Source: Alphaproteobacteria bacterium (GTDB lineage Bacteria > Pseudomonadota > Alphaproteobacteria > Acetobacterales > Acetobacteraceae). Taken from it: a stretch of DNA of 64,000 nucleotides. Position numbers and translations under genes: made by a program. The stretch spans positions 1 to 64,000 of the forward strand of contig VGDM01000016.1 in assembly GCA_016869715.1 (NCBI GenBank), written 5' to 3'. This document shows, in pieces, positions 7,903-16,758 of the stretch (position 1 is the stretch's first letter; every line of letters begins with the position of its first letter). Under the pieces are notes generated by a model that saw nothing but the letters and a program-made list of their open reading frames with translations, was not told the DNA's origin and did not search any database.

Positions 7903-8976
7903 TCACCCCTTGCGCACAATGCGCGTCCAGCCATGCGGGTCATTGCTGCGGCCATAATGCAGGCCGGTGATGGCATCATAAAGCCGGCGCGTGACATCGC
8001 CGATCTCACCACCGTTGATCAGCACATCCTCGCCCTTATAGCCGAGCGTCCCAACCGGCGAGACCACCGCCGCTGTTCCCGTGCCCCACATTTCCTTGAG
8101 CGTGCCGTCACGGCCAGCGGCCATGACTTCCTCAATCGCGATCTGGCGTTCGGTGACCTTAAGCCCCCAATCGCGCATCAATTGCATGGTGCTCGCGCGG
8201 GTCACGCCATCCAGGATGGTACCTGTAAGCGGTGGTGTCATCACCTCATCCCCGATGCGGAGCATGATATTCATGGTGCCAACCTCATCGAGGTATTTGC
8301 GATTGACGCCATCCAGATACAGCACCTGCGAATAACCCGCCTTCGCGGCATCGCGCTGACCAGCCAGGCTCGCGGCGTAATTGCCGGCGGTCTTGGCTTC
8401 CCCGGTGCCGCCCTTCACGGCGCGGACATGCGTGTCTGACGCCAGGATTTTCACCGGCTTGACGCCTTCCTTGTAATAGGTGCCAACGGGCGAGAGGATC
8501 AGGAAATACAGGTAATTATGCGCCGGATGCACGCCCAGCATCACATCGGTCGCGATAATGGTCGGGCGCAGGTAAAGCGCGGTGCCGGGCATGCGCGGCA
8601 CCCATTCATGTTCAAGCCCAACCAGCGCATCAAAGCTTTGGCGAATGATATCCACCGGCAATTCCGGCATGCACATGATTTGCCCAGAGCGATTGAAGCG
8701 TCCCGCATGGCGATCGGGGCGGAACAGGCGGATTTGGTCATCATCGCCGCGAAACGCCTTCAGGCCATCGAAAATCGCCTGACCGTAATGCAAAACCGAG
8801 GTCGCGGGATCCAGGCTGAGCGACCCATAAGGTACGATGCGCGGCGAATGCCAACCCTTGTCCTCCCGATAATCCATCAGGAACATGTGATCGGTCAGTA
8901 CCTTGCCGAAGGCCAATTCATCATCGGCGGGCTTCACCTTGGGGGTGGTGGTGCGGGTGATCGGGAAGGAAGCCAT
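7903..8976 (-). CDS. ilvE: Branched-chain amino acid aminotransferase
   Basis: A PLP fold type IV enzyme of 357 residues, the length of the eukaryote-like IlvE class common in alphaproteobacteria. It interconverts Leu/Ile/Val with their 2-oxo acids. The visible family blocks are FDGLKAFRGDDDQIRLFRP, MLGVHPAHNYLYFLILSPVG, the active-site Lys segment GGTGEAKTAGNYAASL, and EVGTMNIMLRIG. A perfect 7+7 inverted repeat lies 60 nt upstream of the start, within its promoter region. Confidence 0.94.
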   Translation of the reverse strand: MASFPITRTTTPKVKPADDELAFGKVLTDHMFLMDYREDKGWHSPRIVPYGSLSLDPATSVLHYGQAIFDGLKAFRGDDDQIRLFRPDRHAGRFNRSGQIMCMPELPVDIIRQSFDALVGLEHEWVPRMPGTALYLRPTIIATDVMLGVHPAHNYLYFLILSPVGTYYKEGVKPVKILASDTHVRAVKGGTGEAKTAGNYAASLAGQRDAAKAGYSQVLYLDGVNRKYLDEVGTMNIMLRIGDEVMTPPLTGTILDGVTRASTMQLMRDWGLKVTERQIAIEEVMAAGRDGTLKEMWGTGTAAVVSPVGTLGYKGEDVLINGGEIGDVTRRLYDAITGLHYGRSNDPHGWTRIVRKG

Positions 8977-9036
8977 TGCTGCGTATCCTCGAGGTTTTGA
9001 TTTCTTGCGTGAGATTAGCCTGGGGTGTAAAAAAAG

Positions 9037-9051
9037 GTAAGTAGTACTTAC
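9037..9051. promoter_or_regulatory. Inverted repeat upstream of ilvE, candidate operator
   Basis: GTAAGTA-G-TACTTAC is a perfect 7-bp inverted repeat around one central base. It lies 60 bp upstream of ilvE (minus strand) and overlaps the stop codon of the next gene upstream (9048-9050). It is AT-rich compared with its surroundings and has the size of a MarR or GntR-type operator. No regulator gene is adjacent, so the binding protein is unknown. Confidence 0.4.
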
Positions 9052-9803
9052 TTAGATTTCGCGTATTCTCCGGCCAGCAGGCGGGTAAGGTCCGGTCCCA
9101 GCCCGATTTGCGGCGCCTGCGCCACGCGGGCCGACACCCGGCCGCCCCGGCAGGCCATCACCAGCGCGCAATCCAGGCTATCCAGCACCGGCACCGGCAG
9201 CACGGCCGCGAGCTTCGGCGCCAAGCCAACCAGCCCGGCCCCGCCCAGCACCACCACGCCCGCGCCCGCCGCCATGGCCTGCCGCGCTTCTTCAGCGATT
9301 AGGCTCAGAGATTTTTCGGGCGCGCGCGCAATCATATCGCCGGTGGGTGGTACGGAGCGCACCTGAACGCGATCCGGCCCATGGCCGCGGATCAGTGCGA
9401 ATTCTTCCAGCATGGGCACCCAGGCGGCGCCACCCGTCAGCAGCGCGATGCGCGGTGCCTGTTCCAAGGCGAGCGTGATGGAGGCTTCCGCCATGCCAAT
9501 CACTGGAATGGGGAGCAATTCCCGCGCGGCTTCAACGGCGGGTTCGCCGAAACAGGCGATGATGGCGGCATCAAAACTTTGCGGATTATCCGCGCCAATA
9601 TGCTTTGCAAGGCCGGAGAGCATCGCGTGCCCGGCAATGGCTACTGCGGCGCGCGTCGCGACATAGCGCGCGCCAAAAGGGGCGGTGGCCGGCACCAGAT
9701 CGCAGGTGGGCAGGCCAAGCCGGGGCAGAGCCTCCTTTGCGCGGGCAGCAATCAGGGTGGTGATGGCGGGGTCGGTATTGCCGTTCAAAAGCAGGATGCG
9801 CAT
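9048..9803 (-). CDS. Asp/Glu/hydantoin racemase family protein lacking the second Cys
   Basis: A 251-residue protein with the family start MRILLLNGNTDPA, the first active-site region IACFGEPAVEAARE (Cys present), and the second region VVVLGGAGLVGLA. In hydantoin and Asp/Glu racemases the second region normally holds GCAG; here it is GGAG. A two-base racemase mechanism therefore seems unlikely. A decarboxylase or isomerase variant, or a decayed enzyme, is possible. ATG 9803 is preferred; the frame runs to 9839. It lies upstream of ilvE on the same strand. Confidence 0.75.
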   Translation of the reverse strand: MRILLLNGNTDPAITTLIAARAKEALPRLGLPTCDLVPATAPFGARYVATRAAVAIAGHAMLSGLAKHIGADNPQSFDAAIIACFGEPAVEAARELLPIPVIGMAEASITLALEQAPRIALLTGGAAWVPMLEEFALIRGHGPDRVQVRSVPPTGDMIARAPEKSLSLIAEEARQAMAAGAGVVVLGGAGLVGLAPKLAAVLPVPVLDSLDCALVMACRGGRVSARVAQAPQIGLGPDLTRLLAGEYAKSK

Positions 9804-10093
9804 GCCTCGCTTCTGCCGCTTTGTCGGCAGGGCTGGCAAGGGTGTGGCGCCATACGGCCCCCCCTATTGCGCCTTCCCGCGCGGCGCCCCATGGTCAGGC
9901 AGCGCCGCCGATAAAAAAGGCAGGGATGAATATCCCTGACCGCCAGACCGAGTCTGGGGGGTGGCACAGGCTTTGCTGCCTCCGGATACTGGCTTGGCGT
10001 CCGGGTCTAGGCCCTGGGGGCAGGCGAGGCGCGTAAATTCAAGCGGCAGTTTCGCCCGAAACTGCCAGAATGTGATGAAGGGAGAGTGACGCA
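9804..10093. other. Structured intergenic region (290 bp) between divergent genes
   Basis: This gap contains several strong inverted repeats. They are CAGGGAT/ATCCCTG (9921-9938), CCAGAC/GTCTGG just after it, and GGCAGTTTCG/CGAAACTGCC about 30 nt before the start of the ABC substrate-binding gene. Promoters for both divergent genes must lie here. The only frames are short and unconvincing (for example a 76-codon minus-strand frame). The palindromes suggest a structured RNA or a repetitive palindromic element. Confidence 0.5.
9911..9938 (-). terminator. Intrinsic-terminator-like hairpin on the minus strand
   Basis: Read on the minus strand, CAGGGAT-ATTC-ATCCCTG (9938-9921) is followed by CCTTTTTTAT, a classic stem plus T-tract. 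No annotated minus-strand gene ends here. It lies 108 nt upstream of the racemase-family gene and downstream of a highly palindromic intergenic stretch, so it could end a small RNA or act as an attenuator. Confidence 0.5.
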
Positions 10094-11710
10094 ATGCGAC
10101 CTAAGAAATTCCTGATAACCGCCTGTCTTGCGGCATTGCCGGTGCTAGGCGCGTCCATCGCGCAGGCACAGGGCACGCTGCGCATTGGCATGACGGCGGC
10201 GGATATTCCGCTTACCCATGGCCAGCCCGACCAGGGTTTTGAAGGCAACCGCTTCACCGGCATTCCGCTGTTTGACAGCCTGACCATGTGGGATTTGTCA
10301 GCCGCCGATAAGCCTTCCGTGGTCATCCCCGGCCTTGCGACGGAATGGGCCGTTGATGCCAATGACAAGACGCGTTGGGTGTTTCGTCTGCGGCGTGGTG
10401 TGAAGTTCCATGACGGGTCGGAATTCAACGCCGATGCCGTGGTCTGGAATGTGCGCAAGGTGCTCGATCGTGAAGCGCCGCATTATGACCCGCGCCAGGT
10501 TGGTGTGACCGCCACACGTATGCCAACGCTCCGCCGTGCGGAAAAGATTGATGACTATACCGTGGCGCTGGTCACCAGCGAACCGGATAGCCTGCTGCCG
10601 ATCAATCTGACCAATCTTTTCATGGCGAGCCCAATCCACTGGGATAAGCTGCGTGCAACCAGCGCCAATGCCGAAGCGGCATGGCTTGCCTTTGCGCGTG
10701 ATCCTTCCGGCACCGGCCCCTTCCGCCTAACGCGCTTTGTTCCGCGTGAACGTGTAGAATATGCGCGCAATGACGCCTATTGGGCCGACAAGGCAAAGCT
10801 TGAGCGTGTGATCCTGCTCCCGATCCCGGAAGCCAATGCGCGCACGGCAGCACTGCTGTCCAACCAGGTGGATTGGATTGAAGCGCCGTCACCTGATACC
10901 ATTCCACAGCTTCGCCAGCGTGGCATGGTCATCACCAGTAATGCGCAGCCGCATGTCTGGCCCTGGCAGCCCTGCTTTTCCGAAGGTTCGCCCATGACTG
11001 ATGTGCGCGTGCGCCGCGCGCTCAATCTCGCGATTGATCGTGAAGGCTTGCGCACACTTCTGGGTGGCATGATGTCGATCCCCGTTGGCACCGTGCCGCG
11101 CGGCCATCCCTGGTTCGGCAATCCGAGCTTCAATATCCGCACCGACAAGGCCGAAGCCCGTCGGCTGCTGGCCGAAGCTGGATATGGGCCGCAGCGTCCG
11201 TTGAATCTGAAGGTGCAAATTTCTGCCTCTGGTTCCGGTCAGATGCAACCTCTACCGATGAATGAGTTCCTGCAGCAGGATCTGAAGCAGGTTGGCGTGA
11301 ATGTCGAATTCGATGTTCTTGAATGGAACGCACTATTTGCTTCCTGGCGCCAGGGCTGCCGCGATCCTTCAGCGCGCGGTGCGCATATGACCAATGTGTC
11401 CTTCGCCGCGATGGACCCTTTCTTTGCCATGGTGCGCTTCTGGGATTCAAAAATGGTGCCGCCAGTTTCGAATAATTGGGGCTTCTTCAACAATCCGCGC
11501 TTTGACGCGATGATTGCTGAAGCGCGCAATGCCTTTGAACCGGCTGCGCGTGACGCAGCACTCGCCCGCCTGCACGCTGCCGGCGTGGACGAGGCGCTGT
11601 TCATCTGGATTGCGCATGACGTGTCCCCGCGTGCCATGAGCCCGCGTGTGCGTGGCTATGTGCAGCCGCAGAGCTGGTTTGTGGATCTGCGCCTGCCTTT
11701 CATTCAGTAA
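10094..11710 (+). CDS. ABC transporter substrate-binding protein, dipeptide/SBP_bac_5 family
   Basis: A 538-residue periplasmic binding protein with a Sec signal peptide (MRPKKFLITACLAALPVLGASIAQA, cleavage probably after AQA). The SBP_bac_5 pattern is clear: WVFRLRRGVKFHDGSEFNADAVVWN, DPSGTGPFRL, and VRRALNLAIDREGL near the middle. Family members bind peptides, nickel, opines or glycosides, and the ligand cannot be told from sequence. GGGAG at 10081-10085 is the ribosome binding site. It heads an operon with two permeases. Confidence 0.93.
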   Translation: MRPKKFLITACLAALPVLGASIAQAQGTLRIGMTAADIPLTHGQPDQGFEGNRFTGIPLFDSLTMWDLSAADKPSVVIPGLATEWAVDANDKTRWVFRLRRGVKFHDGSEFNADAVVWNVRKVLDREAPHYDPRQVGVTATRMPTLRRAEKIDDYTVALVTSEPDSLLPINLTNLFMASPIHWDKLRATSANAEAAWLAFARDPSGTGPFRLTRFVPRERVEYARNDAYWADKAKLERVILLPIPEANARTAALLSNQVDWIEAPSPDTIPQLRQRGMVITSNAQPHVWPWQPCFSEGSPMTDVRVRRALNLAIDREGLRTLLGGMMSIPVGTVPRGHPWFGNPSFNIRTDKAEARRLLAEAGYGPQRPLNLKVQISASGSGQMQPLPMNEFLQQDLKQVGVNVEFDVLEWNALFASWRQGCRDPSARGAHMTNVSFAAMDPFFAMVRFWDSKMVPPVSNNWGFFNNPRFDAMIAEARNAFEPAARDAALARLHAAGVDEALFIWIAHDVSPRAMSPRVRGYVQPQSWFVDLRLPFIQ

Positions 11711-11716
11711 CCCCTG

Positions 11717-11746
11717 ATCGCCGGGCGGCAACCACCGCCCGGCGAT
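11717..11746 (+). promoter_or_regulatory. Intercistronic 12-bp hairpin between SBP and permease
   Basis: ATCGCCGGGCGG / CCGCCCGGCGAT form a perfect 12-bp stem with a 6-nt loop directly after the binding-protein gene. There is no T-tract. Such hairpins commonly protect the abundant binding-protein mRNA from 3' decay and lower expression of the downstream permeases. That role here is inferred. Confidence 0.6.
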
Positions 11747-11759
11747 TGCCGGAGAGACA

Positions 11760-12713
11760 ATGTTCTTCTACCTGATCCGTCGCATCGCCTATGGCATTCC
11801 GATTGCGCTTGCAGTCGGATTTGTCTGTTTCATGCTGGTGCAGATCGCGCCCGGTGATCCCATCAACGCCATCGTGCCGCCCGATGCGCCGGGCGATGTG
11901 GTGGAACAGGTGCGGCGTGATTACGGATTGGATAAGCCGCTGCCCGTGCAATTCGGGCTTTGGCTGATGAAGGTGGTGCAAGGGGATTTGGGCCGGTCGC
12001 TCGCTTCTGGGCGCCCCGTCTGGTCTGATCTTTCAAGCGCCATCGGCAATACACTCATGTTGGCGACTTGCGCTTCCTTGCTTGGCTTTATCCTGGGCTG
12101 TGTCCTGGGTGGGCTTGCCGGCACTTTCCTCGGTACCTGGCTGGATCGTGCGGCGGTAACCTTGGCGGTGGGTGGCGTTTCCGTGCCGCATTACTGGCTG
12201 GGCATGGTGATGGTGGTGATTTTCTCCGTGCAATTGAATTGGCTGCCAGCCATGGGCGCCGGGCCGGGCGGTTCTTCCGATTGGGCGTGGGATTGGGAGC
12301 ATTTGAAGCATCTGATCCTGCCGACGGTGACCCTTTCAGTTATTCCCATGGGGATTGTGACGCGCACCGTGCGCGGCATTGTGGCCGAGATCATGAATCA
12401 GGAATTCGTCACCGCCTTGCGCGGCAAGGGCCTGACGCGCGGTGGTGTGTTTCTGCATGTGGTGAAGAATGCCGCGCCGACCGCGCTGGCGGTGATGGGC
12501 TTGCAGCTTGGCTATCTGATGGGCGGTTCGATTCTGGTAGAGACCGTGTTTTCCTGGCCCGGCACGGGCTTGTTGCTGAACAATGCCATCTTCCAGCGCG
12601 ATTTGCCGGTGCTGCAAGGCACCATCCTGGTGCTGGCCATGTTCTTTGTCATTCTCAATCTTTTGGTGGATCTGATGCAAACCGCGCTCGATCCGCGCAT
12701 CAAGCGGAATTGA
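11760..12713 (+). CDS. ABC transporter permease, DppB-like
   Basis: A 317-residue inner-membrane permease of the oligopeptide class. It has an N-terminal transmembrane helix (MFFYLIRRIAYGIPIALAVGFVCFMLVQIAPGDP), a periplasmic segment and five further hydrophobic segments. The EAA-loop is VTALRGKGLTRGGVFLHVVKNAAPTAL, where the ATPase docks. It follows the binding protein by 49 nt and the next permease by 4 nt. No ATPase gene follows, so the importer must borrow one encoded elsewhere. Confidence 0.94.
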   Translation: MFFYLIRRIAYGIPIALAVGFVCFMLVQIAPGDPINAIVPPDAPGDVVEQVRRDYGLDKPLPVQFGLWLMKVVQGDLGRSLASGRPVWSDLSSAIGNTLMLATCASLLGFILGCVLGGLAGTFLGTWLDRAAVTLAVGGVSVPHYWLGMVMVVIFSVQLNWLPAMGAGPGGSSDWAWDWEHLKHLILPTVTLSVIPMGIVTRTVRGIVAEIMNQEFVTALRGKGLTRGGVFLHVVKNAAPTALAVMGLQLGYLMGGSILVETVFSWPGTGLLLNNAIFQRDLPVLQGTILVLAMFFVILNLLVDLMQTALDPRIKRN

Positions 12714-12717
12714 CGCC

Positions 12718-13632
12718 ATGGCGGATAGCGCAACCACCCCATCCGCAGCGGAAGCTGAACTCGCCGTTCAGGCACGGCAGGCGCCAGAGCGTTCCACGGG
12801 CTATTGGGCCGGCGTCTGGAAGCGCGTGCGGCGTGATCCGGTGACCATCTTTTGCGCCGCGGTCCTGCTGCTGATGCTGCTCGCGATCGTATTTGCGCCA
12901 CTAATTGCGCCGCATGACCCTTATCAGGGCAGCATGATCCGCCGCCTGCGGCCCATCGGCACGCCGAATTACACTCTGGGCACTGATGAGCTTGGGCGCG
13001 ATATGCTGACGCGCCTTCTTTATGGCGGCAGGCTTTCCTGGTTCATGGGCATTACGCCGGTGGCACTTGCTTTCGTGATCGGTACGGTGCTTGGGGTGCT
13101 GGCGGGTTATGTTGGCGGCAAGACCAATATGGCGATCATGCGCGTGACGGATGTGTTCTATGCCTTCCCATCCGTTCTGCTGGCGGTGGCGATTTCAGGC
13201 GCCTTGGGTGCCGGCATCGTGAATGCAATCCTTGCGCTGACGCTGGTGTTCATCCCGCCCATTATCCGGGTGGCGGAAACCGTCACCACGGTTGTGCGCA
13301 ATCTGGATTTCGTGGATGCAGCGCGCGCCTCTGGCGCCAATGCTTTCACCATTGTGCGCGTACATGTGCTGGGCAATGTGCTGGGGCCGATCTTTGTCTA
13401 TGCGACATCGCTGATTAGCGTGTCGATGATTTTGGCTTCTGGCCTTTCCTTCCTGGGGCTTGGCACCAAGCCGCCGGAGCCGGAATGGGGGCTGATGCTG
13501 AATACCCTCCGCACCGCGATTTATGTGCAGCCTTGGATCGCGGTGTTGCCTGGGGTGTGCATTTTCGCCACCTCTATCTGCTTCAACCTGGTGAGTGATG
13601 GGCTGAGGCAGGCGATGGATGTGAAAGGGTGA
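12718..13632 (+). CDS. ABC transporter permease, DppC-like
   Basis: A 304-residue partner permease with the DppC N-terminal pattern (RRDPVTIFCAAVLLLMLLAIVFAPLIAPHDP), the segment LGTDELGRDMLTRLLYGGRLSW, and an EAA-loop at VDAARASGANAFTIVRVHVLGNVLGP. It is tightly linked to the DppB-like gene. It ends 2 nt before the convergent Mpo1-like gene, with no terminator visible between them. Confidence 0.94.
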   Translation: MADSATTPSAAEAELAVQARQAPERSTGYWAGVWKRVRRDPVTIFCAAVLLLMLLAIVFAPLIAPHDPYQGSMIRRLRPIGTPNYTLGTDELGRDMLTRLLYGGRLSWFMGITPVALAFVIGTVLGVLAGYVGGKTNMAIMRVTDVFYAFPSVLLAVAISGALGAGIVNAILALTLVFIPPIIRVAETVTTVVRNLDFVDAARASGANAFTIVRVHVLGNVLGPIFVYATSLISVSMILASGLSFLGLGTKPPEPEWGLMLNTLRTAIYVQPWIAVLPGVCIFATSICFNLVSDGLRQAMDVKG

Positions 13633-13634
13633 GA

Positions 13635-13964
13635 TTACCTGATGCCGAGGCGGTGAAGTTCTGCGCCAAGCCGCCCGGTGATGAAGCAGAAGAACATTCG
13701 AAAATCCGCGATCAGCGACCACAGCGGATGGCGAAAGGTGGCGGGGCGGTTTTTCTCGACAAAGTAATGCCCGATCCAGGCGGGGCCATAGCCGCAAATC
13801 AACGCCACCAGCAGCAGCCAGTATTCGACTGAAATCAGTGCCATAAAAGCCAATACAAGCCCCGCGCCCGTGCCAGCGAAGTGCAGCGCGCGCGTCGCAG
13901 GCTTGGCGTGCTCCCGCAAATAATAGGGCCAGAATTCCGAAAAGTTATTGAAACCCTCGCTCAT
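13635..13964 (-). CDS. Mpo1-like (DUF962) membrane protein
   Basis: A 109-residue protein with two or three hydrophobic helices. The family pattern is FWPYYLREHAKPATRALHFAGT, with the HxxxxxRxLHFxGT arrangement, followed by GYGPAWIGHYFVEKNRPATFRHPLWSLIADFRM. The conserved His residues are those proposed to bind iron in yeast Mpo1, a fatty-acid alpha-dioxygenase. The start overlaps the end of glnD by 4 nt (ATGA). The bacterial role is unknown. Confidence 0.88.
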   Translation of the reverse strand: MSEGFNNFSEFWPYYLREHAKPATRALHFAGTGAGLVLAFMALISVEYWLLLVALICGYGPAWIGHYFVEKNRPATFRHPLWSLIADFRMFFCFITGRLGAELHRLGIR

Positions 13965-16756
13965 CCCGCTGCCACCTTCACTTCCGCCGCGGGCGGCACC
14001 AGCGCGGCTTCAAGCGCGGCGCGCAGCCCAGAGAGCTTGCGTTCATTTTCAATCTTCAGGCCGAAAACATCCTTCACGTAAAATACGTCAATCGCGCGCA
14101 CGCCATAGGTGGTTATATGGGCTGACGCAATCTGCATGCCTTGATCGCTCATCGCTGCGGTCACATCATGCAATAGCCCCGGGCGGTCGCGTCCATTCAC
14201 CTCAATGACGGTGTGCGTATTGGAAGCGTGATTATCGATCACGACACGCGGCGGTACCGTCACGGCGCGCAGCCGGGCTGGTTCGCGTTTCAGTTTGCGG
14301 ATTTCATCACGAAGCCTGAGGCTCCCCGAAAGTGCCTGTTCCACCAATACGGAAAGCCGTGCCAGGCGATGCGGCGCATCCAAGGCGCCGCCCTGATAAT
14401 CCTGCACCCAGAAGCTATCGAGCGCCATGCCATCCGTCATGGTATGGATGCGCGCGTCAACAATGCTGGCCCCCGCCACGGCCAAGGCGCCGGCGATTTT
14501 GCTGAAAAGGCCGGGATGGTCGGTGCAATAAACGGTCACTTCCGTGACCGCACGGTTTTCCAAGACCCGTGTTTGCACCGTGAGCGGCGCCTTGGTGGCG
14601 CGCGCTTCCTCAATCATCGCCGCATGGCGCGCATGGGTCTCGGGATCAAAGGAAAGCCAATAGCCGGGATACCCAAGACCCAGGTAATGATCCACCGCAG
14701 CGCGCGAGTGCCCGGCCAGAAGCTTGGCTGCCGCATCCTTGGCGCGAGCCACGCGCACATCGCGTTCCGGCACGGAAAGACCCCCCGCCAGCACTTCAGC
14801 GACGCGCCAGTAAAGTTCGCGCAGCAGCGTTGCTTTCCAGCCATTCCAGACCTTGGCGCTGACCGCGCGCATGTCAGCGACCGTCAGCACCAGCAGCAAC
14901 CGAAGCCGTTCCGGGCTTTGCACAATCTCGGCAATATCCAGGATCGTCTTTGGGTCTTCGATATCGCGGCGGAAAGCGGTTTCGCTGATCAGCAAATGAT
15001 GCAGCACCAGCCAGGAAACTGTCTCAGTCTCCTCAGGTGTCAGTCCAAGGGCCGGGCAGATATGCAGCGCCAATTCCGCGCCCAATTCGGAATGATCGCC
15101 GCCGCGTCCCTTGGCAGCATCATGCAGCAGCATCGCGACATAAAGCGCGCGGCGGGATTGCACCTGGCCAATCAATTCACTGGCAACCGGGGCGATTTCC
15201 GTGAGCTCGCCCCGTTCCATCGCGCCGAGCACGCCAATCGCTTCAATGGTATGCTCATCCACCGTAAACACATGATAGGTATCGAATTGCATCAGCCCGA
15301 CAACGCGCTGCCAATTGGGCAAAAGTGCCGCGATCAGCCCGGCTTCATTCAACATGCGCAGCCAAATATGCGGTTCCCTGCCCGAGAGTATATCAAGGAA
15401 TTCCGCACTCGCCGCCGGGTCGCCACGCAGCCGAGCCAGATGCCGCGCATGGCGAATAATGGCACGGAAGGCGAGCGGATGGATGTCCAATCCCCGATCC
15501 CGCGCAAGGCGGAAGATACGCAGCATCAGCACCGGTTCAACGGTGAAATCAAAACCCGGTGCGGCGATGATCTTACCATCGGCCAGGCCGAAGCCCGCTT
15601 CAGTCAAAGCCTTGTCTGCCGCGGGCATCACGGCCGGGCGGCCAAGCGCGGCGCGCATGATGGCGGGTTCCAGAATGCGCGTGAAACGCGCCACGTCTCG
15701 CACAGTCAAAAAGAAATGCTTCATGAAGCGTTCAACGCCATCCTGAAGCCCGCGCCGCGTGTAGCCCATGCGGGCACCCACCACCGGCTGCAAGTCAAAG
15801 GTCAGGCGTTCTTCTGCGCGGCCCGTTACCAGATGCAAATGAAACCGCACCGTCCACAGGAAATCCCACACGCGACGTATGGCGCGCGCCTCGTTTGCTG
15901 TCAGCAGTCCACCACCCGCGCTATCGGGGCCAACCAATTCGGGCATGCGCTGCACATTGAAGGCATAACGCGCCAGCCAATAAAGCGTTTGCAGATCGCG
16001 GAGCGCCCCGCGCCCTTCCTTCACATGCGGCTCAACCACATAAGGGCTATCGCCATAGCGGCGATGGCGCTTCTGCCTTTCGGCAAGTTTCGCTTCCAGG
16101 AAGGGCTTGAGCCCGGTGCGGGCACGCGCGCTGCGAAATGCTTCGTCAAAGCGGGCGAAAATCGCCGGATCGCCTGCGACCAGCCGCGCATCCAAAATCG
16201 CGGTCATCACCGTTGCGTCGCGCTTCGCTTCCTGCAAGCATTCGCTGCGCGACCGCGTTGCATGCCCAACCTTGAGCCCAAGATCCCAAAGCAAATAGAG
16301 CATAAACTCCACTGCCTTCCTGCCGCGCGCGCCCATGCTGTTATCGGTCAAGAACAAAAGATCAATATCGGAAAAGGGTGCAAGCACACCGCGGCCATAA
16401 CCGCCCGTCGCCACCAAGGCATGAGGTTTCTCTCCACGATCCGGCGGGTGCAGCGCCTCGGTATAGCGGTGGATGCCAACCATCAGCGTATCGGTCAGCG
16501 CTGCCAACCAGCGTGCGGCAGCCAAGCCCGATAATTCGCGTGCTTCAAAGGCTTCCTGTACGCGCGCCTGAATGCGCCCCAAATGTCGGCGAAGCAGCGC
16601 CAGGGCCGCTTCGCGCGGAATGGGCTGGCTTTCCGGCAGCAATTCCACGAGCAAATGCGCCAGTACCAAGGGCTGTTCAGAAACAATACCAGGGTGCGGC
16701 GATCCACGCCGATGCGGCATGGAGGCGGTCTCGGGGGTTGCCTGGGTCAGACTCAT
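13961..16756 (-). CDS. glnD: [Protein-PII] uridylyltransferase / uridylyl-removing enzyme
   Basis: GlnD senses glutamine and uridylylates or deuridylylates PII. The 931-residue protein has the nucleotidyltransferase motif GGYGRGVLAPFSDIDLLFL (around residue 120), a GlnD linker, an HD domain (MLLHDAAKGRGGDHSELG) for the removing activity, and two C-terminal ACT domains (VTVYCTDHPGLFSKIAGAL and IEVNGRDRPGLLHDVTAAM) that bind glutamine. All four parts are intact. It is 2 nt downstream of mutS and overlaps the Mpo1-like gene by 4 nt. Confidence 0.97.
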   Translation of the reverse strand: MSLTQATPETASMPHRRGSPHPGIVSEQPLVLAHLLVELLPESQPIPREAALALLRRHLGRIQARVQEAFEARELSGLAAARWLAALTDTLMVGIHRYTEALHPPDRGEKPHALVATGGYGRGVLAPFSDIDLLFLTDNSMGARGRKAVEFMLYLLWDLGLKVGHATRSRSECLQEAKRDATVMTAILDARLVAGDPAIFARFDEAFRSARARTGLKPFLEAKLAERQKRHRRYGDSPYVVEPHVKEGRGALRDLQTLYWLARYAFNVQRMPELVGPDSAGGGLLTANEARAIRRVWDFLWTVRFHLHLVTGRAEERLTFDLQPVVGARMGYTRRGLQDGVERFMKHFFLTVRDVARFTRILEPAIMRAALGRPAVMPAADKALTEAGFGLADGKIIAAPGFDFTVEPVLMLRIFRLARDRGLDIHPLAFRAIIRHARHLARLRGDPAASAEFLDILSGREPHIWLRMLNEAGLIAALLPNWQRVVGLMQFDTYHVFTVDEHTIEAIGVLGAMERGELTEIAPVASELIGQVQSRRALYVAMLLHDAAKGRGGDHSELGAELALHICPALGLTPEETETVSWLVLHHLLISETAFRRDIEDPKTILDIAEIVQSPERLRLLLVLTVADMRAVSAKVWNGWKATLLRELYWRVAEVLAGGLSVPERDVRVARAKDAAAKLLAGHSRAAVDHYLGLGYPGYWLSFDPETHARHAAMIEEARATKAPLTVQTRVLENRAVTEVTVYCTDHPGLFSKIAGALAVAGASIVDARIHTMTDGMALDSFWVQDYQGGALDAPHRLARLSVLVEQALSGSLRLRDEIRKLKREPARLRAVTVPPRVVIDNHASNTHTVIEVNGRDRPGLLHDVTAAMSDQGMQIASAHITTYGVRAIDVFYVKDVFGLKIENERKLSGLRAALEAALVPPAAEVKVAAG

Positions 16757-16758
16757 CT

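Noticed and set aside
9864-10094. A 76-codon minus-strand frame in the structured gap
   Set aside because: No family pattern, no ribosome binding site, and it is built from palindromic sequence; better explained as structured non-coding DNA.
14213-16534. A 773-codon plus-strand open frame
   Set aside because: It lies entirely antisense to glnD, shows no family pattern, and follows from high-GC third positions of the real gene.
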